DNA of 64,000 nt from Prochlorococcus sp. AG-347-L21 (GTDB lineage Bacteria > Cyanobacteriota > Cyanobacteriia > PCC-6307 > Cyanobiaceae). A model generated the notes under the pieces. That model searched no databases. It was not told the DNA's origin and worked only from the letters and a program-made list of their open reading frames with translations. Position 1 is the stretch's first letter. Every line of letters begins with the position of its first letter. The stretch spans positions 44,749 to 108,748 of the forward strand of contig QCCQ01000003.1 in the NCBI GenBank assembly GCA_003278875.1. Direction: 5' to 3'. Shown here piece by piece: positions 54,159 to 62,901 of this stretch. The position numbers and the translations under genes were made by a program.

Positions 54159-55796
54159 TTATAAAACAATTGGTTCGACTCCACTAACGACGGGAGCAAC
54201 TTTGTTTAAATTTAATTGATTGTTGTCTTCAACAAATTGATTTAGATTCCACTCATTTTTGAAGAGAATAACTGGCCTATTCCAACAATCTTTAACTATC
54301 TTACAGTTGAATATTCTTCCTAGTTTTTCAATGGCTGGCCATCCATCAGAAATCCATCTAGCCAATTGATATGGCATTGTTTCAAGATTTGCATCTACAC
54401 CATATTCACTTCTTAATCTATGAGTTACTACCTCCAACTGCAATTGACCAACGGCTGCGAGGATTGGGTCTCTTTTACTCTCATCAAAGTCATAAAGAAT
54501 CTGAACAGCACCTTCTTCGCGAAGTTCATTAACACCCTTTCTAAAGTTTTTAAATGCTGAGGGATTTGGATTTCTTAGCCAGCTGAATATTTCAGGACTA
54601 AAGGATGGTATGCCCTCATATTCTAGATGAGCACCAGTATAAAGAGTATCTCCAATAGAAAACATCCCTGGATTATTTAAACCAATAATATCTCCAGGAT
54701 AGGCATCATCGACTACTTCTCTATCTTGCCCAAATATTTTTTGTGGTCTTGATAATCTGATTGTTTTCCCAGTTCTGGAATGTTTAACTGACATATCCTT
54801 TTCAAATTTGCCACTACAAACTCTTATAAAAGCAACCCTATCTCTGTGCTTTGGATCCATATTTGCCTGAAGCTTAAAAACAAACCCACTAAATTCATCG
54901 CTTGCAGGTTCAATATCCCCTTTATTACTATTTCTTGAAGTTGGTTTTTGTGCCATTTTCAAAAAACTGTCTAAAAATGGCCTTACGCCAAAATTAGTCA
55001 TAGCAGATCCGAAGAAAACTGGGGTTAAAGAGCCCGTAAAAACTTTTTCTTTTTCAAATTTAGATCCTGCTTCATCAAGAACCTCCAATTCTTCAAGTGA
55101 GTTTTCAAGCAAATCTCTCTCTACATATTTTGATAGCTCCTTATCTTCAAGACTTAATCTTTTCTCATTAGATTGTTTCCCTCTCACTGCTTTATCAAAT
55201 AAAATCACCTCTCTCGAAAATCTATCAATAACCCCTCTAAATTCCTCGCCACTCCCAATTGGCCAGTTTATAGGTAGGGTATTTAATCCAAGTTCTGATT
55301 CGATTTCATCAAGTAAAGAAAATGGCTCTCTTCCTGGTCTATCCATTTTATTTATGAAAGTAAATATTGGTATTTTTCTCATCTTGCAAACTTCAAATAA
55401 TTTTCTAGTTTGAGGTTCTAGTCCTTTAGCAGCATCTTCCAACATAACTGCATTATCAGCGGCAGCTAAGGTTCTATAGGTATCTTCGGAGAAATCTTGG
55501 TGTCCTGGTGTATCTAATAGATTAATTACTGATCTTTCATATTCAAATTGTAATACAGTTGATGTAATAGAAATACCTCTTTGTTTCTCCAGTTCCATCC
55601 AATCTGAGGTGGCTTTTCTCTGATTACCCCTAGCTTTTACTGCTCCTGCCTGTTGAATGGCACCCCCATACAAAAGAAGTTTTTCGGTAAGAGTAGTTTT
55701 CCCAGCATCTGGATGTGAAATAATAGCAAAATTTCTTCTTTTATTTACCGCATCCAGTATTTCTTTATTGTTTAGAATTTTAGTACCTAAGCTCAT
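54159..55796 (-). CDS. prfC: Peptide chain release factor 3
   Basis: This 545-aa GTPase removes RF1/RF2 from the ribosome. G1 is [20 protein letters not shown] (about residues 26-45), the switch region [12 protein letters not shown]3 [20 protein letters not shown] (about 92-111), and G4 [12 protein letters not shown] (about 146-157). RF3-specific domains follow: [25 protein letters not shown]-like and [16 protein letters not shown]. Length and motifs are normal. It is monocistronic, with the ATG followed closely by a divergent methyltransferase-side spacer of 31 bp. Confidence 0.95.
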   Translation of the reverse strand: MSLGTKILNNKEILDAVNKRRNFAIISHPDAGKTTLTEKLLLYGGAIQQAGAVKARGNQRKATSDWMELEKQRGISITSTVLQFEYERSVINLLDTPGHQDFSEDTYRTLAAADNAVMLEDAAKGLEPQTRKLFEVCKMRKIPIFTFINKMDRPGREPFSLLDEIESELGLNTLPINWPIGSGEEFRGVIDRFSREVILFDKAVRGKQSNEKRLSLEDKELSKYVERDLLENSLEELEVLDEAGSKFEKEKVFTGSLTPVFFGSAMTNFGVRPFLDSFLKMAQKPTSRNSNKGDIEPASDEFSGFVFKLQANMDPKHRDRVAFIRVCSGKFEKDMSVKHSRTGKTIRLSRPQKIFGQDREVVDDAYPGDIIGLNNPGMFSIGDTLYTGAHLEYEGIPSFSPEIFSWLRNPNPSAFKNFRKGVNELREEGAVQILYDFDESKRDPILAAVGQLQLEVVTHRLRSEYGVDANLETMPYQLARWISDGWPAIEKLGRIFNCKIVKDCWNRPVILFKNEWNLNQFVEDNNQLNLNKVAPVVSGVEPIVL

Positions 55797-55827
55797 TTAT
55801 ATAATATAAGGGCCCTTCATTTAGTTC

Positions 55828-56523
55828 TTAAACATTACCATAAACTACTAAATAATTATTACCTTCTTCAAACACATCTAAAGAGGATAGATCATTCTCT
55901 AAAGTGAAATTTTTTAACTCTTTAAAAGAGTAAGAAGCTCTTAAAGATGCATAATAATCGTTTGTTAAAATCTCATTATATTTTTTTGAACATTTTGCTT
56001 TGAGTTCTAAAGCAGACTTTTCATCTAATGGCCTTTTTAAGTCCTTGTGAAAATTTACAGTGACATTACTAGACAAACTTCTTATGGTGTTGAAGAAATC
56101 TTCAAGATTGGTAATATGATGAATCAAACTATTACTTACAAGCAAACTAATACTTTTTTTAAGTAAGAAATTATTTGATTTAATGTCTTTGATGTCAGAA
56201 CAAACATAGCTTAAATTTTTTAATTTTTTTTGATTAGCAGAAATACTTTTATTATATTCTGCTCTTAAAATCATCTCTTTAGAACCATCTATTCCAACTA
56301 CTTCAGTATTAGGCCATTTTATTGCTAACTTCTCCGAAATATTTCCTGGGCCGCATCCTAAATCAACTATTAAATCTTTTTCACCTAAAGAAATATTTTT
56401 TCTCAAAAGATAATAATTTATTTGATTAATTAGATTAACTTCCCCTTCTGAGAAATCAGCTTCGTCATAAGAAATGACCTGCTCTTTTTCTAACATTAAT
56501 TCAGGTTCAGGGATTCTTTCCAT
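55828..56523 (-). CDS. Class I SAM-dependent methyltransferase
   Basis: This 231-aa protein has the SAM-binding motif I LIVDLGCGPGNISEKLA (about residues 47-63), motif II VVGIDGSKEMI (about 75-85) and SLLVSNSLIHHI. A small-molecule substrate is likely but cannot be named. It lies 31 bp upstream of prfC on the same strand and is divergent from the ribonucleotide reductase gene. Confidence 0.82.
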   Translation of the reverse strand: MERIPEPELMLEKEQVISYDEADFSEGEVNLINQINYYLLRKNISLGEKDLIVDLGCGPGNISEKLAIKWPNTEVVGIDGSKEMILRAEYNKSISANQKKLKNLSYVCSDIKDIKSNNFLLKKSISLLVSNSLIHHITNLEDFFNTIRSLSSNVTVNFHKDLKRPLDEKSALELKAKCSKKYNEILTNDYYASLRASYSFKELKNFTLENDLSSLDVFEEGNNYLVVYGNV

Positions 56524-56657
56524 ATCCTTTCTTGAAACAAAGATTTCATATTAAACATAATTCTACACAAACCGTTAAATAGTGGTAAGAATGGTTGCAG
56601 ACGCCACAGGTAGAGTTATTCTTCCAATACGGGTTATTTACATAGGTTTTTTTTATC

Positions 56658-58991
56658 GTGACTGTTGCACCAAATAAAGCTTCTTCAGAGAGCAATTCCA
56701 ATAATCTTAAAAAAGATGATTTTCCAAAGACTGCGCCAGCTGCTTATCCAGTTTTTTTCAGATCTTACAGTAGAAAAACTTCATCTGGCAAAAGGGAGAA
56801 CTGGAGCGAAGTAGGCGAAAGGAATTTATCGGGATTAAAAGAATTAGGAAAACTTTCTGATGAAGAATTGATCCTAATGAAAGAGATGCAAAGTAACCAA
56901 AAAGCCCAACCTTCAGGAAGATGGTTATGGATAGGAGGAACCCCTTGGATTAATAAGAACCAAAATTTCTCAGGAGCATACAATTGCACCTCAACAAATT
57001 TAATTGATTGGGAAGCCTTCGCATTAATGATGGACTTAGCAATGATGGGATGTGGAACAGGTGCAATAATTGAGCCTCACTTTATAAATAATCTACCTAC
57101 GGTAATTAATAAAATAAATATTAAATCAGTCAGTGAAGTTGGAATAACTCCTAAAGATCAAAGAGAAGAAAAGTCATCAATAGAAATCAAAGGAAAAGAT
57201 CTTCACATCAAAGTTGGAGATAGCAGAAGAGGCTGGGTAGATAGCTATAAATATCTTCTTGAGGCGTCAAGTAATGAAAATCTTGAAAGAGAAATTGATG
57301 TTTATATAAATTTGGAAGATATTAGACCCGCTGGAGAATCATTAAAAGGTTTTGGTGGGATGGCAAATCCTATTAAATTAAAAGATCTCTACTCCAGAGT
57401 CGCATCACTTCTTGGAAAGGCAATTGGCAGGAAATTAAGTACAGTAGAATGCTGTTTATTAATTGATGAAGCTGCAGTAACCATAGTTGCTGGGAATATA
57501 AGAAGAAGTGCTGGAATGAGACAATTTGCTTCAGATGATAAGGAAGCAGCATCAGCAAAAGAAAATTTATGGAGTCAAGATGATAATGGTAATTGGAGAA
57601 TAGATCCTGAAAAAGATGCTCTCAGGATGGCTAATCATACTAGGGTTTACCATACAAAACCCACTTACCAAACTGTTTTGGATGCTGTAACAAAACAATT
57701 CCATTCAGGTGAGGGAGCTATTCAATTTGCTCCAGAGGCAATCGCAAGGTCAAATGCAGACATTCTAAAAGATGATGAATTGAGAAAGGAATTTATTGAA
57801 ATCTACTCAGATCAAGGTAAGGATGAAGCGAGAAATTGGATAAATAGTAGTTATGGTCCATTTTCAGAAGAAGAGTTAGACCACAGGATGAGCAGATATG
57901 GACTTAACCCTTGCGGAGAGATCTTGGGTAATGATTTCCACTGCAATTTGGCTGAAGTTCATTTAAATCAGATAGATCCAGGAGATTTTGAAGAGCAAAA
58001 AAAAGCTTTTAAAGCAGCAGCTCTTTCTGTAGCATGCTTACTTAATCATGAATTTGAAGTTGAGCGTTACAGAAAAAGTAGAGAATATGACCCTATTGTT
58101 GGGGTAAGTTTCACAGGATTATTTGATTTCTGTGTACATGCTTTTGGGACGCCATGGTTGAAATGGTGGGAAGCAGGAAGGCCCAATAGCGAAGAAGGGA
58201 AGGCATTCAAAGAAAAGGAAGCTAAATTCTTAGATTCTTGGAGAAAAATAGTAAAAGAAACTGTATGGGAATATTGTGATAAACATAATCTAAGAAGGCC
58301 AAATCGATGCACAACTGTACAGCCAGCTGGGACTAAAAGTCTTCTCACTGGAGCAGCTCCAGGCTGGCATCCGCCAAAGGCTCAAAGATTCATTAGAAGA
58401 ATAACTTTCAGGAAAAATGATCCAATCGCTTTAGCTTGCATGGATTATGGTTACTCAGTTGTTCCATCTCAATCTGATAAAGATGAAAATGGTTGCCTGC
58501 TCGATAATCCTTTTGATCCAAGATGTACAGAATGGTTAGTTGAAATCCCTACAGAAGTTAGTTGGGCAAATATAGAAGGCGCAGACCAAATAGATATCAA
58601 TAATTTCTCAGCATTAGCTCAATTTGATTTTTACATGCAAGTGCAGAAATTTTACACAGAGCATAATACCTCTGCAACCGTAGAGTTTAGAGAAAATGAA
58701 ATCGAGGATCTAGCTAAGGCTATTCATAATGCCATAGAAAATAATGAGGGATATATTTCAGCTGCATTGCTAGCTAGATTTAGTGCTAACGCTACTTTCC
58801 CGAGATTACCCTTTGAACCAATAAGTAAAGAGGAATATATATCATTGCAAAATAAAGTTATAGAAAGGAAAGTTAACAACGATTTCTTTGATGCTCTTAA
58901 TAAATATGATGTTGGAGAACTATCTGAAGCAGGACCAGCAGGTTGTGATTCAGACAAGTGCTTACTTCCTCTGGCTAAACCAAAAGATTAA
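56658..58991 (+). CDS. nrdJ: Adenosylcobalamin-dependent (class II) ribonucleotide reductase
   Basis: This 777-aa monomeric class II enzyme of the ribonucleoside-triphosphate type carries AYNCTSTNLIDWEAFALMMD (first active-site Cys), GCGTGAIIEPHF, and the radical loop NPCGEILGNDFHCNLAEVHL (about residues 417-436). RNRRCT-like NRCTTVQPAGTKSLLTGAAP follows, and the C-terminal redox pair is CDSDKC near the end. It makes dNTPs using B12 and needs no oxygen. Start is GTG 56658. About 130 bp separate it from the divergent methyltransferase, with no obvious riboswitch. Confidence 0.95.
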   Translation: MTVAPNKASSESNSNNLKKDDFPKTAPAAYPVFFRSYSRKTSSGKRENWSEVGERNLSGLKELGKLSDEELILMKEMQSNQKAQPSGRWLWIGGTPWINKNQNFSGAYNCTSTNLIDWEAFALMMDLAMMGCGTGAIIEPHFINNLPTVINKINIKSVSEVGITPKDQREEKSSIEIKGKDLHIKVGDSRRGWVDSYKYLLEASSNENLEREIDVYINLEDIRPAGESLKGFGGMANPIKLKDLYSRVASLLGKAIGRKLSTVECCLLIDEAAVTIVAGNIRRSAGMRQFASDDKEAASAKENLWSQDDNGNWRIDPEKDALRMANHTRVYHTKPTYQTVLDAVTKQFHSGEGAIQFAPEAIARSNADILKDDELRKEFIEIYSDQGKDEARNWINSSYGPFSEEELDHRMSRYGLNPCGEILGNDFHCNLAEVHLNQIDPGDFEEQKKAFKAAALSVACLLNHEFEVERYRKSREYDPIVGVSFTGLFDFCVHAFGTPWLKWWEAGRPNSEEGKAFKEKEAKFLDSWRKIVKETVWEYCDKHNLRRPNRCTTVQPAGTKSLLTGAAPGWHPPKAQRFIRRITFRKNDPIALACMDYGYSVVPSQSDKDENGCLLDNPFDPRCTEWLVEIPTEVSWANIEGADQIDINNFSALAQFDFYMQVQKFYTEHNTSATVEFRENEIEDLAKAIHNAIENNEGYISAALLARFSANATFPRLPFEPISKEEYISLQNKVIERKVNNDFFDALNKYDVGELSEAGPAGCDSDKCLLPLAKPKD

Positions 58992-59079
58992 ATTTTGAAT
59001 TATTTGTAAATAAAAAATATAAATTAGTTTTTAAAAATTTAATTTATGGCTACCTCTTAAATAGGGACATAAATTATTC

Positions 59080-59346
59080 ATGACATTAAGCTTAAATATT
59101 GGGAACTTTTTTAATGATTCCTCTAGTCACGCGTTAGTGGATGAGCTAAGAAAAAGAACATCAGAGGAGGATATCTTAGATTTTGAGGAAAAATTTAACT
59201 CCAAAAACGAAAAAAATCTACATGTATATATATGTAGATTTCTAAAAAATAGATCAATATCCAGAGGACTTGCCTCCAGATGGTTAATAACCATAATTGA
59301 AAACAAAGAATCAAAAATTGATACTTTGCAAAAATTAAATAATTAG
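59080..59346 (+). CDS. Hypothetical helical protein, 88 aa
   Basis: An unrecognised soluble protein: MTLSLNIGNFFNDSSSHALV, then charged helices (KRTSEEDILDFEEKFNSKNE, SRGLASRWLITIIENKESK). It lies 88 bp after nrdJ on the same strand and overlaps the convergent 64-aa gene by 4 bp. No domain is recognised. Confidence 0.55.
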   Translation: MTLSLNIGNFFNDSSSHALVDELRKRTSEEDILDFEEKFNSKNEKNLHVYICRFLKNRSISRGLASRWLITIIENKESKIDTLQKLNN

Positions 59347-59537
59347 GTCAGCCCTGATAGTTTCCATAGAGCAATTCCAAAAATTGAGAATCCCATAATA
59401 AAAGTAAAAGCCAAAGCATTTACCAATTGAACCTTATCATTCATTCTATTTGCGAATGGTAATAATTGAGCAAATAATGGAGTCTCTTCAACTATTGCAG
59501 ATTTTTTTACTGTAGGTTTTTTGCTTCTAGAAAACAT
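59343..59537 (-). CDS. Small membrane protein, 64 aa
   Basis: A basic start (MFSRSKKPTVKKSAIVEETP) is followed by an amphipathic part (FAQLLPFANRMNDKVQLVNA) and one hydrophobic segment (AFTFIMGFSIFGIALWKLSG). Proteins of this layout in cyanobacteria are often photosynthesis-associated, but I do not recognise this one. It is convergent with the 88-aa gene. Confidence 0.6.
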   Translation of the reverse strand: MFSRSKKPTVKKSAIVEETPLFAQLLPFANRMNDKVQLVNALAFTFIMGFSIFGIALWKLSGLT

Positions 59538-59743
59538 AAAACAAATTTTATAATCTTAAGAATTTTACATTTAAAAGCTCATTAAATAAAAAATACTTCT
59601 CAAAAACGAACAAAATGTAACCTGTAAGCAATTAAGCTGGGATTATAATAAATATTTTTATCAAAAACCCAAACTATCTAATATATTAAGTTTATTTATT
59701 AAAAACCTAGACAAATAATTTTAATGGATGTTATGATAAATTT

Positions 59744-59835
59744 GTAGCAACCGCTACCAAAACGTTCAACTTGCGTATAGCAAGCCGCAAATCGACTTAA
59801 GCCATGGAACGGGGACTTAAGCGAAACCGGAGCTT
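59744..59835 (+). promoter_or_regulatory. Glutamine-II (Downstream-peptide) riboswitch
   Basis: CGTTC (59763-59767) pairs with GAACG (59807-59811) as the pseudoknot. CTTGC-GTATA-GCAAG (59770-59784) is the internal hairpin. The conserved GGAACGGGGACTTAAGC segment (59806-59822) is present as in the Downstream-peptide motif of marine picocyanobacteria. A GTAGC-AACC-GCTAC hairpin precedes it. It sits directly before a 33-aa ORF, the expected arrangement. Glutamine is the ligand known for this RNA class; the call is by motif recognition. Confidence 0.8.
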
Positions 59836-59840
59836 AGAAA

Positions 59841-59942
59841 ATGACCCTAATTTACAGAGGACAAAAGTACATCCAGAACAAAGAAGCAGCTAAAAAGCAG
59901 CACAATGAGCTAACTTATAGAGGAAAAAATTACACAAGCTAG
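59841..59942 (+). CDS. 33-aa DUF4278 peptide under glutamine riboswitch (PirA-like)
   Basis: ATG 59841 to TAG 59942 encodes MTLIYRGQKYIQNKEAAKKQ and a second YRGKNY repeat (HNELTYRGKNYTS). The paired YRGxxY elements are the DUF4278 signature. A DUF4278 peptide, PirA, is made under a glutamine riboswitch in Synechocystis, binds PII and adjusts arginine synthesis. The same job is likely here, but this peptide is shorter and PII binding is inferred. The ORF starts six bases after the riboswitch and ends before a strong terminator. Confidence 0.78.
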   Translation: MTLIYRGQKYIQNKEAAKKQHNELTYRGKNYTS

Positions 59943-59962
59943 TTTATTTAACCATTAAATAG

Positions 59963-59989
59963 AAAAAGCCACTTTTAGTGGCTTTTTTA
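59963..59989 (+). terminator. Terminator after the DUF4278 peptide
   Basis: AAAAAGCCAC and GTGGCTTTTT form a 10-bp stem with a 5-nt loop followed by more T, 21 bp after the ORF. Confidence 0.88.
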
Positions 59990-60077
59990 TTGTCCATTCT
60001 TAGACTAAGGAATAACTTAATACTTCTCACAAGCATTAAAATAATATGATTCAATTGCATTTATATATTAGATAACT

Positions 60078-60227
60078 ATGTCAGATCAAAAACCTTTATT
60101 TAAAGCACCTTATGACATAAAAGATGTTAGTGCTCTTTTCGCCATAGTTGCCTTCGTTTTAATAATCGCAGCCATAGTTGGGAATAACTTATTTGGTTTA
60201 TTTCAAGAAAATGTCAACTTTGGGTAA
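60078..60227 (+). CDS. Small single-pass membrane protein, 49 aa
   Basis: ATG 60078 to TAA 60227 encodes a polar start (MSDQKPLFKAPYDIKDVSAL), one hydrophobic helix (FAIVAFVLIIAAIVGNNLFG) and a short tail. It resembles low-molecular-weight photosystem or thylakoid proteins in layout, but I do not recognise it. The 213 bp after it hold only A+T-rich DNA. Confidence 0.5.
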   Translation: MSDQKPLFKAPYDIKDVSALFAIVAFVLIIAAIVGNNLFGLFQENVNFG

Positions 60228-60440
60228 TTTTTTTGAGGCTTATTAGATTTTTTGTAGACTCATTTTGTGGATTAAATTTGACTAGTAATAGATTGTTATA
60301 ACGATTTAACTCGTCATTATTAAAAAAAATTCCTATCTTAAACTATTTTCTTGAAATAATTTTTAAATCTTTGAATTTATAGACTGTGACAAATTTCTTG
60401 TATTATAGTTTTTAAGTTCAATAAAACTGAAGAACCCTTT

Positions 60441-60511
60441 GGATGGGTGGTCAAGTGGTTTAAGGCTATAGTCTTGAAATCTAAAGTTGACCTCAGTATT
60501 TGCAGGCGATA
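60441..60511 (+). pseudogene. Degenerate tRNA-Ser copy
   Basis: GGATGGGTGGTCAAGTGGTT and the following D-arm and anticodon part (to TCTTGAAA) match the intact tRNA-Ser at 61097 closely. From the 3' side of the anticodon stem the match decays, and the acceptor 3' half is missing. The 40 bp upstream (TATTATAG, then ACTGAAGAACCC) also match the intact gene's promoter region, so promoter and tRNA were copied together. Confidence 0.75.
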
Positions 60512-60645
60512 GAGATGATTTTTAAAATGTGAACTATATTATTAGACTTTAAATCATATCATTTATATCAGATCAAAAAATTCAATAATCTTATTTCCCA
60601 GAAAGAAATCCTAAAATACAGTTAATAAATATCTTATTTTCAAAA

Positions 60646-60936
60646 ATGAGTAAATTAGTTGCTGTAGTTTCTCTTTTTTTAAGTTCATTATTTATTGTTA
60701 CAAATGCAAATGCATCTTTAATTGACTTGAATAATGATGATGATTTTCTAAATAGTAATCTTTTAATTTCTTACGGTGGAGGTGGTGGAGGTGGAAATTC
60801 ACCAAAAGACAAAGCGGAGAAGAAAGCTAAAAAGGAAAAAGCGAAACTTTTATTTAAAAAAAGACAAGCCGCAAAAAAAGCTGCTGAAGGTATACCTTTA
60901 ACAGAGGAAGAAAAAAAAATTCTTTATTTTAACTAA
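60646..60936 (+). CDS. Small secreted Lys-rich protein, 96 aa
   Basis: A signal peptide (MSKLVAVVSLFLSSLFIVTN, cleaved near residue 23) is followed by a short acidic part, a run of glycines (SYGGGGGGGNS) and a Lys/Ala-rich, probably helical tail (KAEKKAKKEKAKLLFKKRQA). It sits between the degenerate and intact tRNA-Ser copies, so it is probably cargo of an older insertion. No family is recognised. Confidence 0.6.
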   Translation: MSKLVAVVSLFLSSLFIVTNANASLIDLNNDDDFLNSNLLISYGGGGGGGNSPKDKAEKKAKKEKAKLLFKKRQAAKKAAEGIPLTEEEKKILYFN

Positions 60937-61096
60937 TATATAGAATATGAAATTAGAGACGAATTAAAAGATATTTTTTAAAATCTTTATTAGTAAAATG
61001 TTTGAATTATAGAACGAGAAATTTATAGAAATTAAAGATTAAGAGTAATCCTCTTTGCTATAATTTTGTAGTTCGGGAACAACTGAATAACCCATT

Positions 61097-61183
61097 GGAG
61101 GGGTGGTCGAGTGGTTTAAGGCTCTAGTCTTGAAAACTAGCGTGTCTGCAAGGGCACCGTGGGTTCGAATCCCACCCCCTCCG
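61097..61183 (+). tRNA. tRNA-Ser (UGA anticodon)
   Basis: An 87-nt serine tRNA folds fully: acceptor GGAGGGG/CCCCTCC, D-arm, anticodon stem CTAGT/ACTAG around CTTGAAA (anticodon TGA), a long variable arm (GTGTCTGCAAGGGCAC) and T-arm GTGGG-TTCGAAT-CCCAC. No CCA is encoded. A TATAAT element lies at 61059. It decodes UCA and related serine codons. Its 3' end is repeated 2.4 kb downstream. Confidence 0.97.
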
Positions 61184-61184
61184 T
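61169..61184 (+). repeat. attL-like 16-bp repeat (tRNA 3' end)
   Basis: ATCCCACCCCCTCCGT is the 3' end of tRNA-Ser plus one base and is repeated exactly at 63554-63569 in the same orientation. Confidence 0.8.
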
Positions 61185-61195
61185 ACCAAGACACA

Positions 61196-61232
61196 TTCTC
61201 AGAAGTTCCCATAACTTCTCATATGTTCTCAA
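61196..61232 (+). repeat. Heptamer array 1, left end (10-bp period)
   Basis: TTCTCAG, TTCCCAT, TTCTCAT and TTCTCAA start at 61196, 61206, 61216 and 61226, exactly 10 bp apart, 12 bp inside the left core repeat. Binding on one DNA face is suggested. Confidence 0.7.
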
Positions 61233-61288
61233 AATTACTTTAAAGCTTTTTAAAAGTAGATATATAAAGAATTAAACTTAACTTAGCC

Positions 61289-61325
61289 TTCTCATACTTT
61301 CTCATTCATTCTCATATTTTCTCTT
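61289..61325 (+). repeat. Heptamer array 2, left end (10-bp period)
   Basis: TTCTCAT starts at 61289, 61299 and 61309, followed in phase by TTCTCTT at 61319. The array is 63 bp after array 1. Confidence 0.7.
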
Positions 61326-61330
61326 CATTG

Positions 61331-61372
61331 TGGTAGGGGAAATGGTAGGGGTTTTGTTCAAAATGGTAGGGG
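61331..61372 (+). repeat. TGGTAGGGG nonamers, left end
   Basis: TGGTAGGGG occurs at 61331, 61343 and 61364. The first two, 12 bp apart with AAA between, match the pair at the right end exactly. Confidence 0.75.
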
Positions 61373-61427
61373 TTTGAGTTGAGTTTTGAAATTCGATCTA
61401 AAATAGGGAACAATTAGTACTTTTTAA

Positions 61428-61790
61428 ATGGCTAGTAAATGGCAAGTTGATAAAGAAACTTCAAAAGCTAAACCCAATGAAACAGAATTTGAAAAAGTAA
61501 AAAGATTGAGGAAAAGAGTTGCTTGGAATTTAGAAATTAATGAAGAAGAAAAGAATTTATTAAATAAATACGAATCAAAAAAAACAAAGGAATCTTTTGT
61601 AAGTGAATCAGATTATGCAGAAAAGGTTTGGGATGCTGCTGTCAAAGGCTTTGACTATCCTGAAATGGATCCAATTTATAATAATCGAGTGCATATTCCA
61701 AGTGGTAAAGAAGTCAAAACAGGAAAAAGAGGAGGAAGATATACAGAAGATATAACTAAAGATGGAAGACCTTATAGGAGGTATTTTTAA
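61428..61790 (+). CDS. Basic protein with RGGRY C-terminus, islet cargo
   Basis: This 120-aa charged protein has KRLRKRVAWNLEINEEEKNL (about residues 26-45), a SDYAEKVWDAAVKGFDYPEM helix and the C-terminal KRGGRYTEDITKDGRPYRRY. This resembles short basic RGGxY adaptor tails of phage and viral DNA-associated proteins. It may bind nucleic acid. It is the first gene of the islet and its last base is shared with the ATG of the GIY-YIG gene. No family is certain. Confidence 0.65.
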   Translation: MASKWQVDKETSKAKPNETEFEKVKRLRKRVAWNLEINEEEKNLLNKYESKKTKESFVSESDYAEKVWDAAVKGFDYPEMDPIYNNRVHIPSGKEVKTGKRGGRYTEDITKDGRPYRRYF

Positions 61791-62401
61791 TGGAAGGAAC
61801 AGTTTATGTTTTAACAAATCCTGCAATGCCTGATTTGGTCAAAATAGGGAAAACTACGAGAGATGTTCAGTTGAGACTTGCTGATTTGTATACAACTGGA
61901 GTTCCTTATCCCTTTGAATGTGAATACGCTGCAAAAGTAACAGATTTAGATAGGACTGAAAAAGCATTTCATATTGCATTTAAAGATAAGAGGGTGAATC
62001 ATAAAAGAGAATTTTTCAAAATTGATCCGATACAAGCTATTTCTGTTTTGGAATTAATGGCAATTGAGGATATGACTCCAGTAGTCCAAAAAGAAGCCGA
62101 TAATGTTGATATTGAAGTTAAAGCATCAGTAGAAAAATTTAAAAAAGACAGATTACCTGTTGTGAATTATTTTGAAATGGGTTTAAAAGTCGGAGATGTA
62201 TTTACCTATGAATTTGATCAAAATATAACTTGTAAAGTTAAAGATAATAGAAAGGTTGAATATGAAGGGGAAGATTATTATTTAACTGGGTTAACAAAAA
62301 AATTAATGGATACAGATAAAGCAATAAGGGGTAGTAAATATTGGTATTGCAAAGGAAAAAATATCGTCGATATCTATAACGAAACTTATATCAAAGATTA
62401 A
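61790..62401 (+). CDS. GIY-YIG (T5orf172-type) protein with RAMA-like C-terminus
   Basis: This 203-aa protein starts with a GIY-YIG core: VYVLTNPAMPDLVKIGKTTR (residues 5-24), then RLADLYTTGVPYPFECEYAA (about 30-49). RTEKAFHIAFKDKRV (about 57-71) and REFFKIDPIQAI follow, with the catalytic Glu likely in EFFKI. The C-terminal part (about 122-203: FEMGLKVGDVFTYEF, DNRKVEYEGEDYYLTGLTKK, YWYCKGKNIVDIYNETY) resembles the RAMA-type domain found with restriction and modification enzymes. Nuclease activity is likely but unproven. It sits in a tight operon on a mobile islet, followed 5 bp later by a second nuclease-like gene. Confidence 0.78.
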   Translation: MEGTVYVLTNPAMPDLVKIGKTTRDVQLRLADLYTTGVPYPFECEYAAKVTDLDRTEKAFHIAFKDKRVNHKREFFKIDPIQAISVLELMAIEDMTPVVQKEADNVDIEVKASVEKFKKDRLPVVNYFEMGLKVGDVFTYEFDQNITCKVKDNRKVEYEGEDYYLTGLTKKLMDTDKAIRGSKYWYCKGKNIVDIYNETYIKD

Positions 62402-62406
62402 TTTTG

Positions 62407-62901
62407 ATGGATAAAAATTATAGAGGTAATGCAAGTCAATTTTTCATCGCAGGTGAATTATGCAGGAGAGGTTATTCAGCAGTAGTCACTTTAGGGAATA
62501 CGCCAAATACTGATATTTTATGCAGCAATTTAGAAGGTACCAAGTTCGTACATATACAAGTTAAAACGTTTGTTCCTAATAACAAAACTTGTTCAGTTGG
62601 GGTAAAAGCTGAAAAAAATTATGGTCCAAATTTTTTCTGGATTCTAGGAGGCATTCCAAGACCAGACGACGAATCTGATTTTATCTATTACATTATTCCA
62701 TCTCCCATAATGGCTAAAAATGTCACTAGAAGGCACCAAAATTGGATGAATACTCCTGCGAAAGATGGTTCAAAGCATAATGAAACAACAATGAGAACTG
62801 TCGATATTCCACCTTTTAAGAATCGTCAGGAAAATCTTCAATGGGACTTTAGTAAATACAAAAATAGATGGGATTTAATTGAGGAAAAACTAAAAAAATG
62901 A
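62407..62901 (+). CDS. PD-(D/E)XK-like nuclease, islet cargo
   Basis: This 164-aa protein has the restriction-endonuclease-like layout NASQFFIAGELCRRGYSAVV (Glu in the first helix, about residues 7-26). NTPNTDILCSN (Asp of the PD strand, about 31-41) and HIQVKTF (E/QxK strand, about 48-54) follow, with Gln in place of the usual Glu. Aromatic-rich strands follow (GPNFFWILGGIPRP, DFIYYIIP). ATG 62407 is chosen over a TTG one codon before. The substrate is DNA by fold; target and partner are inferred. Its stop overlaps the next gene (ATGA). Confidence 0.68.
   Translation: MDKNYRGNASQFFIAGELCRRGYSAVVTLGNTPNTDILCSNLEGTKFVHIQVKTFVPNNKTCSVGVKAEKNYGPNFFWILGGIPRPDDESDFIYYIIPSPIMAKNVTRRHQNWMNTPAKDGSKHNETTMRTVDIPPFKNRQENLQWDFSKYKNRWDLIEEKLKK

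Noticed and set aside
56524..56657. A cobalamin riboswitch before nrdJ
   Set aside because: The region is too short for one and shows none of the conserved B12-box sequence.
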